Positions 1-9,864 of a DNA stretch of 64,000 bases are shown one piece after another. Each line of letters starts with the position of its first letter. The first letter of the stretch is position 1. The translations under genes were made by a program, and so were the position numbers. The notes under the pieces are model-generated. The model was not told where the DNA came from and searched no databases. It saw nothing but the letters and a program-made list of their open reading frames with translations. Source of the DNA: Lycocorax pyrrhopterus obiensis (taxonomy: Eukaryota; Chordata; Aves; Passeriformes; Paradisaeidae); assembly GCA_014706295.1 (NCBI GenBank), contig JACSVZ010000014.1:72382186-72446185 (forward strand), in the 5' to 3' direction.

Positions 1-1060
1 AGTCACTATATAAATAGCTTTTTTAAAATAACTAAATGTTTTAAATCACTGCTGTTGGAAAAAAACCCCACCACGGTGGTGTCATGTAGGAAATTTTTGG
101 TGTGGTAATTGAGTGCATTTCCTTACGAAGTGGAAAGCAGAGTGCTGATATTGCATTTGAGATGGTATGATAAAACAAAAGTAGATATATTCTTTGAGTA
201 CTCAACATCTTACTGAACGCTGGTTTTTTTAAACATGGTTGATTAACCTAAAGTGAGGTAAAAATATCTTGTCACAAAAAGAAAGAGATTAAGTGAATTT
301 AATTTTTTTCTAAAAGCCTGTATGAATTATGAACAAGTTCACAACTGCATTTGCATCTCCATTTTTAATATTCATCTTTAATTTCTGTCTAGGATTAAGA
401 AATACAGTATTGACAAGTAGAATTAGGTCTTTTTGCAAAAGCAGTTCTCACTAACTCTAACTCAGACAAGAAAAGAACATAGTCTATTCCTGGAAGAGCT
501 TAAACCAGCAATCAAATAGCCAAAATTAATTAAATAAACAGAAAAGTAATATTATTGGCATAGCTGTCTTGGCATCTGAGTGATTTATTCAGCTGAGACT
601 CAGCTATCCTGTTTTATTTAGATGTGTACCTAAGCGCAGAGTGGTCCCTCTGAAACAACCATCAGACTAATAACAGAATCCAGCTTTGAATTGCTAATGC
701 TGCTATTCATCCCCATAATTAAGTCTCAGAATATTATTCAAATAGCAGTCTGAAGGAAATGGTTACTGGAATAAGTATTCCTGGTATAATTGGACAATTT
801 TGTTTAACCAGTTTTAAAGCACAGTCTCCAGTACTTTGAATTATTTTTCGTTCAAGCAGCAGTAGAGCTGGGAGCTAATATGGATTTGGGGCATTTGTAA
901 AATTTCAACTTCCAGCTTTCATGTTCTGCTCTGTCTGTGTAGTCGTCTCTTCCACTGGTACCTTGAGAAATTGCAACCCACTTTATCGACTTAATTTGTA
1001 GTTTGTTTATTTACTTCTGATTCTGTTGTTCTAAGATTTAAATATTCCAAATATTCTGGT

Positions 1061-1175
1061 TTGGGGGCTTGTTGTCGTTGTTTTTGTGGTGTTTGGGGGT
1101 GAGGGTTGTTTGGCCTTGTTTTTGTTGGTTGGCTGGTTTCTTTGGTTTTTGGGTGTTTTTTGGTGTGTGTTTATA
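1061..1175. repeat. GT-rich low-complexity tract
   Basis: About 115 nt consist almost only of G and T, for example GGTTTGGGGGCTTG and TTTTTGGTGTGTG, with GGGGG runs separated by T-rich spacers. The spacers are mostly longer than seven bases, so it does not meet the usual strict G-quadruplex pattern. Similar GT-rich patches recur near 20.77, 30.97 and 40.07 kb. Confidence 0.7.
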
Positions 1176-2742
1176 ATCAGCTGTCGTGTTGTTAAATTAA
1201 TGATTTAGCTGATTAGTTCAAGTTAAAAACATTCTTTCTTTCATTGCCTTGAAATCCTCTACTACCACAAACACATTTTATTTAAATTTAGTTTAAGTCA
1301 TAAAAGAACAAGTTGAAAGCTTGATGTGATACATGTACACTTTATATAAGTAAACTGCGTAAAGGATTAACTTAGTTTCAAAATACACATTCAAACATTA
1401 AATAAGGAGTTACAGAAGGCAAGGCTCAGCTAAATACCATGTTTAGGCAATTTTAAATTATGTCTGACATAACATTATGTTGTTCTTGTTCGTGTAGCCT
1501 TCTTCAGGGTTTACCTGAATGCAAAAATGTAGAAATGAAAATCACCTGTTTACCTCCAGTGACTGTGGTTGGACACAGGAAGGTTGGCTGGTGCTTGGGA
1601 CACTAATTCACTATTTCCTCTCGATTAGATTTGACAGTCCCCGAAAGGCCACCATGTTACTCTGCAATTAGGAGTAACTGATGTGTTCAGCGCTGGTTGT
1701 CACATACAGTTGCAAATAGAATATTGTGCTGAATTAACCAAGGTTTTTGGCCGCTGCCAAATGCACTTGGTGTCTGTTGAAAAATTTTTGCTAAACAGTG
1801 GGAAGGTCTCCCTGCTCCTCTCCTAGTTTCTCCCTGCATAAAACATGGGGTGGTAGTAAAGGAAGAAAAAAAGTCAATTTACCCAGCGTGGTGCTGGTCT
1901 TTGAGAAAATGTTTGAAATTTTTACCCATGCCATGTGCAAGCTCTGAGGCTGTCAGGGTGGATCAATGCTTGCCATGGATGAAGGAGCGTTGTTCGAACT
2001 GGTTCTGCAAGAAACCAAACAGAAGGAGCTTCCTTTTCAACTGGTAGCAGGCAGTCGTTAAAAGAGAAAAAGTAAAAGAATGGATACACGTGTTTAGTAT
2101 CTCAAGAGGGCCTCTATATCACGTTTATGGAGACTTCTCTCACTTCTAGGTTCTTTTGCAGTATCCAAGTGAGAAACACTTTATTCAGTGTTTCAGAATT
2201 CAGGTTTTTCTGTCATTTAAAAGTTTTTCAAGACTGTGAAGAGACCGTTTTTGTGATGCATGTGTGTATAAAGCACACCGACTCAAAGAAGAGAAAGAAC
2301 TAGGTCACTGATGTACTTTTAAAATGCACTTTTGCTGGGAATACGTCTGTTTCTTTCTTTTGAATGTGAGGGTAATAGATAGCCCAGAGTCATCAGTGCT
2401 TTTTGATGGTAACTTAAGGCAATTTAATGGTTATCTGTCAACAAAAAGGAGAGGTGAAGACAGGATTTTTTGTTGCTTTTCCCAGGAAAATAAACATCTG
2501 GAATGGAGAGCCCAGTGGGTAGCTGTGTCCCTGAAAGATACACACACATGCATAAACCACCCCAAAACTGCCACTTTGGCTCCCTGACTGCTCAGTTTCA
2601 GAATCAGCAATTCCTACCAGGCTGGGAAGAAACTGAAGGGAGCAGAAGGGGTGGAGGATGACGAGAATAAAGTTTTTCATTATATCTAATTGGTCTTATA
2701 GTAAGAAAATGTAAACAATAGAACCACTAGTATTACATGGCT

Positions 2743-2850
2743 TTCTTCATTTGTATTTTTTCTCTTTTTCTCTCTCACTTTCCCTTCCTACCTCTTCCCT
2801 TCCCATTCCCTGTCCCTGCCTCCCTCCCCACTCCTGACACCTTTTTGCAC
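2743..2850 (+). promoter_or_regulatory. Extended polypyrimidine tract upstream of the EDIL3 microexon
   Basis: About 105 nt ending at the microexon acceptor are dominated by C and T, with runs such as TTTTTTCTCTTTTTCTCTC and CTTCCCTTCCCATTCCC. This is far longer than a usual 15-20 nt tract. Long CU-rich tracts next to microexons are known binding platforms for PTB-family repressors and for enhancers such as SRRM4. Here it is visible sequence plus inference; no binding is shown. Confidence 0.55.
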
Positions 2851-2852
2851 AG

Positions 2853-2882
2853 CCTCCATTGAAGAGGAACCAACTTCAGCAG
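2853..2882 (+). CDS. EDIL3: EDIL3 internal microexon (probably exon 3), acidic linker between EGF1 and EGF2
   Basis: This 30-nt exon is bounded by a TTTTTGCACAG acceptor and an AG|GTATGA donor. Its first two bases complete a codon begun in the previous exon and its last base starts the codon finished by the next exon, so it is phase 1-1 and can be skipped without a frameshift. Read in that frame it gives (A)SIEEEPTSA(G), which closely matches the human EDIL3 linker ASDEEEPTSAG between EGF repeats 1 and 2. It joins in frame to the EGF2 exon at 24332, restoring the Gly-Pro-Cys start of that repeat. EDIL3 is a secreted extracellular-matrix glycoprotein of endothelium and embryonic tissue. I recall that human EDIL3 has a splice form lacking about ten residues here, which fits a cassette microexon. 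The first residue depends on the unseen upstream exon. Too short to be found by ORF length; identified by homology, phase and splice sites. Confidence 0.88.
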
Positions 2883-5565
2883 GTATGAATAATTTACATT
2901 ACATCTGCACTGTGGTAACCATTTCTTGAGAGCTATGCCTTTTAAAAATCATTTTAACCAGATTCATTTTGTATATAATGTGGTAAATGGACACATCACA
3001 GTTGGATTCTATCCTCTTCTGTCTGTTCCCCTCTTCTTTTTGTCTTCTTTCCCCCCAATTTGGAGTCAGTAGGAAACATACTCCTCCTGTAGCATTTAAA
3101 AAATATCAGTGGCACGTTCGTTCCTTTTTGTTTTTTCTGTGGTTAAGCTGGCACATCAAGCTTCAGGTAACAAAATCAGTCAAAAGAAATCAGGAGTTTA
3201 AAAAAAAAAAAAGTGTTTTTTTGGTTTTTTGGTTTTTTCCTTAATGTTAGATTTTTCTCTGTCTTTATGCTGGCGGAACTCGGTCATCTGCTTGATGCCC
3301 CAAAACTGACATCCTCAAACACCTGGGAACAAGCAGAGAAGGAAGGGAAAGGCAGCAGATGCAGAAGCATCCTGCTCAAAGAAAACATTCTCCAAACGAT
3401 GGCTTGGGTATCTGCTCAGAGAACTTTTATTTCCATTGACAAGCTGCCAAGCAGCGAGAATGGTTACCATCACAGTCATAAAAATTAGTTTAGGAGCTCC
3501 CAGAGAGACGCAAATGCGTCGTGTTTATTTTATTGTGAAGATTAACTATTTCTAATTAATTGGCAATCCATTAGCTGGGGAGTATTTAAAGAAAAAAGAA
3601 GACAGTGTACCAGAGAAGAATGCCGCTGAGCAGCCTAATGTATTTGAAATGGCACTGAGTTGTACAAACTCAGCGAGCTAAAACATCAAATAAATGGGGA
3701 ATCACTTTATAGTGGCTTGTTAAAAGAAGGAAAGGTCTCCAGAGGAGCAGAAGAGAAAAGGTGAGGAAAGTGAAAGAAGAGAGGAAGGTGGCAGGGAAGG
3801 ATTGAACACTGTTTACGAAGCTAACCTACAACTGGGGAGCAATATAAGTAATTAGGATACGGCAGAGAATAATAAATGAAAGGATGGAGAACAAAGCCAA
3901 GAGTAGAATGTGAGAGAGGGAGAGTAGTTAAGACTAGAACTGAATACAAAAAGAAGAAAAAGGGAGCTTTAAACATGAATGTAGCAGCAGAATGAGCAGG
4001 AAGCAGGACTGAGATGAGAAATAACATTGTGAAACAGAGAAAAGAGGGATTTGGAGAAACTCACACACCCCCATGGACTGTGCATTGTAATTACTAAACA
4101 TCAGCCTTCAACTCTCCATTTCTTGAGAGATCTGTCAGCCTTGAAATTTTCATGGAAAGTGTTTTTAGCAGAAACCGACTTCAGCTGCTCAATAGAAACG
4201 TTAGATACAAAAGGATGAGGGTTTTTGCATAGGAAAGAACAAAAGCCTAGCCTTTTTCCCTTTAGGGAAATGGTTTAAATACACACATATTTTTAGAGCA
4301 TCTCGTGAAGACATGACCTCCCTCTCTGCACTTTGCACCCCACTGCTGGGTTTTTGTGAGAGCTCCTGAGTGTGATCGGGCCAAGCTGACCAGATAGATC
4401 AGCTGAAAATGGGCAAGTGGAGAAGTGGAATTTATAACACAGCCACACGGGCTCCACTACAGATATGATTTATACTAAGAGAAAAATCCATGAATAAAGT
4501 GCAACCTAACATTAATTTCCATCTTAAAACTTCAGAGGCAATACTAGCTCTTCAGACGCTCCATAATTTGTAGTTTCTATTGATTTTGCTGTAAGATATG
4601 ACCAGATGTTGCTATTTTGAAAGTAACAGATTAGTTCTGCATTCTTACAGGATTGTTTTAATACAACTCATTTCTCAGATTGTATTGGCATTTACAAAAC
4701 TGTAGGTTCTGCTTAAAGCTGATTCCCCTCCCTCGGAGTTGGAATGCAGTCATGCGGTTTGGAAGTTGCAGGTGTGCAGAAAAATAAATAGAAACCTCAT
4801 GCACTCACCTAGAGCCTTTTGGTGGCATGTGCCCGGTAGAGGCAGTTTTGTCAAATAACAGATTTTTGCTCTTTTCCACAAAAAAACCAGCAGGTTTCCT
4901 CCAGTTAATGAAATTTATCTAAGCATTATTCATGCACATAGCATTTTTCCAAACAATGCCTTCCCTTATGAAAGAACATGAGGTAGGATGCACTGGATCT
5001 AATATTTTTATGAAGACTATAAACATGATTTCAATGTTTTATGAAAATTACAAACTTGTAATTGACCTGTAATCAGGACCAAAACTAAAATTTCCTTTCC
5101 TGTTTAATCAAAAGGATCAAACACTGCTATTTCCTGTGTTCTGCATTTTGGGATAGGGTCTAGCTGCTCTGGCAATGCCATCTGGAAGGAATCTTGTGGA
5201 AGCAAAGTTACTAAAATTTTACCTTGAGTTTTGTAACCACTAGATTGAAGGTTAATAATCCTGTAATAATAAGTGCCCTGTAGTTATCTCTCTACAGAAA
5301 TGATATTTCATGGAGTTCTTTCAGTTTCAGAATGCTTCAGACTAATGAACTCTTATTATAACCCATTGTCTGTCATCCATGTTGCTTTACAAGCAAAGAT
5401 AAAGCAAGGAGTTTTTCCAGGTTTTCCTCACAATTTCAACAAAGTTTTGCTTAGCACTGCTTCTGGGTAAGCATTGTTCTGGATCTCTTTTTTCATTCCA
5501 GTTAAATACCTATGACTTTATGTCGTTGTGGACATCTAAACTCTCTTTTGAGTCACTTCACCACC

Positions 5566-5656
5566 TTTCTTCATTTATTTTGATTTATTTAAAATAAAAT
5601 TTAATCAAATAATTTAAATTAAATCATTTATTTCATTATTTATCAATTAAATCGTT
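5566..5656. repeat. AT-rich low-complexity stretch
   Basis: Around 90 nt of almost pure A and T built from irregular ATTTA and TTAAAT words, for example TTTAAATTAAATCATTTATT. There is no fixed period. No function is evident. Confidence 0.7.
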
Positions 5657-7470
5657 TTACCAGAAGCTCATGCACCAAAACTAGGAAAATCTCAGGACAT
5701 TTTTCTCATTTCCTTGTGTTTTTATCCCATCCGTATGTGACATGAGTCTTTAGAGGTTTTTTAATTGAGCCAGGAGGAGACTGCTTTGCTGATGACTGTT
5801 TTTAAGCCCAGTGTAGCAGCTCCTGTTGGATGTCCTGCTGTTTGAAGCTTTGCACCCCAAAAATGTTTCCCCGTGGTTTTATGGATTCCCCCCCATGTCA
5901 CCCCGAGGCGCCTGGAGTAATTTCTCTGATTATTAAAGAGTAATTCTTCCAGGACATGAAGAGACAGAGCACAGCATGGCGTGCAGCAGTTTGTTCACTT
6001 GTCTCTACACAGTTCTTTAGACTGAAGTAATAAATACATCTCCTTTGAGATCATCACTTAACTGGAGCCACTCCTTGCCTCTGCCATTGATTTTTTTTTT
6101 TAGGCCTAACTCTTTAGGAAACTGGCATTTTCGTCTTTGCATCCCAGCTATATAACACATGGAAACGCATTTAGGATTTCATGGTAATAAAAGCTCCTTT
6201 ACAGCGTGAGTTTTACTATTGTCTTAATTAAATTTAGGTGTTGCAGAGATTAAGGACTCAATATATGACAGGGCCTCCTTCTTCAAAGACATTAGTAAAA
6301 AATAAACCCTTCAACAACCTCATGGCACTGAATATTTCTGTGCAACGACTACAGCAGTCTATTTTTTTCCCCTGGAAAATAATATTGTTCTTCTACAATT
6401 CCATGTGGTATTTACTCTGTTCTCTTTTTATGTAGAATTTCAAATTATATAAAAGTTATTTCGCATGTTTTTCCTAAAGAAGTAAATAATATGAGGGAAG
6501 AAAAAAAAACACTTTTGAGAAACACGGAGAATTGAAAATGCCATATCAAATGAAAGAGACTCCTGCTGGAAAAATCTACAGAATTAAGTTTATTTCATTA
6601 AAGGAAATTAATGGAATTTTAGAAAAGAATTAGAATTGAATAGCAAAAGTTCCAGGATGCAAGTTGTGCTAGACATATTACTTACAGTTATCAAAAAGTC
6701 AAGAAAAATAGAGATCTAAAACTATTAAGAGTTGCCCATTACTCTTACTCTAGGAGCATGGTGTTAAGCAATGGCTGAAATCTAACCTGCTTACAAGTTA
6801 TGTGTTTGTTTATTTCTGCTAGGAAAACTCCAGGTTTCTCTGGTGCTTTCAGAATTTCTCTGAAATTCTTCCCTGGATTTGGTGTGTTTAAGAAGCCTTT
6901 TAAAGCAGGACACCAAAGCATATTGCCTTGGTGTTTGTCTTTTTATCCACAGAATAAAAAAAAAAAAGGTTTAGATAAAGAAAATAGATTTAAAAAGATG
7001 AAAAATTAAAGGTAGTTATAAATTATTTTGGTCAATAGATATTTCAAAGCTGACTTGCTCGGCATAGCCTTGATGACTCTTAGGAGAGTATTTCTGGTAG
7101 AATTATTGATTCCTCAAAAATAAAATTGTTCATGAGACATGTGGAGTTTAAAAAAACCCCAAAAAACAGAATGGAACTTGTACCATAAACATGTTGTAAA
7201 AGAGTTAGTTTTTTTCTCTATCTAAATGTCCTTGCATTTAAAAATTTACTGGATTGTCCTTTTTGATAGATTTAAAACACTAGACATATTATTATTAAAA
7301 TCCAAGGTTTTCTCATGTACCAGTTGAATATTACTTTGATATTCAGAATATTAAATTTTTATGGTTTTGATTTTTCATAACGATGTAGAGTGGAAGGTAG
7401 GAGGGTTCCATTTGGCACCAGCTTAGATGGATTTATATTAGATAGTGTAAAATAATTTTATATTAGACAG

Positions 7471-7723
7471 CTTAAAAATAGGTAGATTTAGATGGGACGT
7501 TGGGAAGGAACTCTTCCCTGTGAGGGTGGGCAGGCCCTGGCACAGGGTGCCCAGAGCAGCTGTGGCTGCCCCTGGATCCCTGGCAGTGCCCAAGGCCAGG
7601 TTGGACGTTGGGGCTTGGAGCAGCCTGGGACAGTGGGAAGTGTCCCTGCCCATGGCAGGGGTGGCACTGGATGGGCTTTAAGGTCCCTTCCAACCCAAAC
7701 CAGCCTATAATTCTATAATTCAA
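7471..7723 (+). mobile_element. CR1 LINE, 5'-truncated 3' end, + orientation
   Basis: The sequence from about 7481 follows the bird CR1 3' end: GGGAAGGAACTCTTCCCTGT, then the GTGCCCAGAGCAGCTGTGG block, TGCCCATGGCAGGGG, AAGGTCCCTTCCAACCCAAA, and the terminal ATTCTATAATTC. It is non-coding. An 11-bp perfect direct repeat, ATATTAGACAG, flanks it at 7460-7470 and 7724-7734 (see findings). Confidence 0.92.
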
Positions 7724-8125
7724 ATATTAGACAGATCTTTTCTTGAACAGAAAATTTTTGTAATAAATTTTTCCTTTACTCACTTCATGTCAGAAAATGT
7801 TTTTGCTGTTTGGTGCTGCCCTGTTCATCAAAGAGCAGGAGAGATCCATTTGGTTAAATTGATGGACACATGCCCTTGGTTCTCAGAGCATGACTCTAAG
7901 ACTTCAAATGAAAAACATCTGAGATCTTACTAGCATTAATATTTACATGAAAATTATCCTTATGCGCTTATATAACAGCTATACCACGTTTGTCCTTAAA
8001 ATACTCAACTGATGTGGGTGTGAAATTGGATTTCACAAAGGGTCTCTCTTCCTCCCGAAAATAATGCCCTAGAGGCTTTTATTGATTGTGATTGTAACTT
8101 CTTTAATGATTACTGTGATGATTAT

Positions 8126-8178
8126 TGGACCTGGATGATCTTTTTGGTCCCTTCCAATGCAAAACTATTCTGTGATGA
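8126..8178 (+). mobile_element. CR1 LINE tail fragment, + orientation
   Basis: A roughly 50-nt remnant contains GGACCTGGATGATC, then TTTTTGGTCCCTTCCAA and ATTCTGTGATGATC. These are the last segments of a CR1 3' end. Only the extreme tail is present. Confidence 0.75.
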
Positions 8179-9227
8179 TCAGAAAAGAGAAACCAAACCA
8201 GATTCTTTTATTTAAAGTTATTGAAATGAAACTTTCAAAAGAAGAGGATGAGATGTTTAATCTGTTTTCTGTGTCACCCTCAAACCATCAAGGATGCATC
8301 TGGTCAAGTCTCAAGGACTTCAGTTTCCTGCCCACTGCACAGAAGAATCTGGAGTTGTGGTTTTGTGACATGTCCCAGGCTGTCTTTTGGGCCACAGTGA
8401 TTTTGCTGTGGTGTGCAAATCTATTCTATTTCACACATTTCGAAGAGGAAAATCATCTTTCAGAATTATTCTAAGGGAAAGGATTTGCCATTCCCCCAGG
8501 GTCTGTACCACAGATTTACTGTCTTGCTGAACTTGGTTTACGCATTTGTAGCAATTCCTTTTCTTTTTCTTCTTGAACTGCATATTTTATTTTTTTTCCA
8601 GTGCCTGAAGCTAGCTTGCTAATTACTTTTCCATCTATTCCAAGCAGAATATAGACTAAACCAGAAAATTTTATAAAGGTCATATGGAACCCCATTCTGA
8701 TGGAAATGAGGCTTATGCAGTAAAAATAGTTCTAGATGCCAGGTGGCACTGAAGGCTATTAGAGTAGCCTGTCGCATTTGAAAGCTGGAAATCTTGCTTA
8801 GGTCAGGAATGAAAATCAATTAGTATTTTTAGCCTATCCATTAGTGGCTGTCTGTCCCTGTATCATAAAAAAACCCACAGTTTGGCAAAATTGCTCACTT
8901 CTTTCCAAGACTGACAAAAAAAGTGAGCTAGGAGGTTCAGATTAGCCTGCAGTGCTGGCAGCTGCCTGAGAAACTCATACATGGGCATTTTTCCATAATC
9001 TGCATCATTTCAGAGGGCGGTATTTGTGGTGGTTATACAACATTCATCACAATGTACAAATACAAGTGGAAGACCATATGGTATCCCCTAATCTAGACAC
9101 TGCTTTACATCACTAACTTTTTTTTTTCTGATTGCTTTTCCTTTTCTTACCTGAATTTTGAGGCAGAAGTTTTCCAAGATGAAGCTTTTCATGCCAGGCA
9201 TCTGCCTCAGACTGAACTCAGCTCAGA

Positions 9228-9351
9228 TCAAGGCCAGGTTGATGGGACTCTGAGAAACCTGGTCTAGCAGAAGGTGTCCCTGCCCATGGCAGAGGGTGGA
9301 ACTGGATGATGTTTTAAAGTCCCTTTCCAGCCCAAATTCTATGATTCTATT
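9228..9351 (+). mobile_element. CR1 LINE, short 3' end, + orientation
   Basis: The copy shows AAGGCCAGGTTGATGGG, TCCCTGCCCATGGCAGAGGG, AACTGGATGATGTTTTAAAG and the tail ATTCTATGATTCTATT. About 120 nt remain. It belongs to the same broad subtype as the copy at 7471. Confidence 0.9.
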
Positions 9352-9738
9352 AAACGAGGTGAATATACAGTCTCTTGGTACCAGGTCTGTGTCAACAGGG
9401 GAGCTTTACACAACTACTGCTTTTCCATCTGGGAAGCAGTGTTCCCCAAAAGGAGGTTTCACAGGTGTCTTCTCCTTGTTAGGACAGATAAAAGAGCAGG
9501 ACTAGCTCTAGCTCTAGCCACTTAAGAGAAGTGAATAAAAAAGATTATTGTTTGATATTTATTTCTTCATCCTCTGAAGGTGGAGCAGGAATGAGCAAGA
9601 TGAGCAAACTACTGTTCTTTTAGCTGCAGGGATCTCAGTGGACCCTGCTGCTCCTTGAGTCCTCTGTACTCCCAAGAAGCGGAGTTGAAATACAGGAGAA
9701 TTGTGAAAAAAGAGCCTCTTTTTTGGGGGGGATACAAT

Positions 9739-9864
9739 GTTTTGGAAGCGTTCAAGGGACACTGGGTGTGGCACTCCGTGATCTGACAAGGAGAGGATTG
9801 GTCACAGGTTGGACTCGATGCTCTTGGAGGTTTTTTCCGACCTCACTGAATCTGGGATTCCGTG
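9739..9864 (+). mobile_element. CR1 LINE, short 3' end of a second subtype, + orientation
   Basis: The body includes TGTGGCACTCCGTGATCTGA, GGATTGGTCACAGGTTGGAC and CTCGATGCTCTTGGAGGTTT, ending in CTGGGATTCCGTGA. This diagnostic order differs from the copies at 7471 and 9228, so two CR1 subfamilies inserted within 0.5 kb of each other. Confidence 0.85.

Larger units (their letters stand above)
1..2852 (+). other. EDIL3: EDIL3 intron upstream of the microexon (3' part only)
   Basis: No exon, RNA gene or recognisable transposon is visible here. The EGF1 exon that should precede the microexon is not present, so it lies further upstream. The stretch is AT-rich single-copy sequence with a GT-rich low-complexity patch near 1061-1175 and a long pyrimidine tract at its 3' end. 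Open frames of 60-90 codons occur on both strands, but they are chance length with no domain or splice context. Confidence 0.85.

Noticed and set aside
1..2852. Search for the EGF1 exon
   Set aside because: No six-cysteine EGF pattern in any frame of this stretch.
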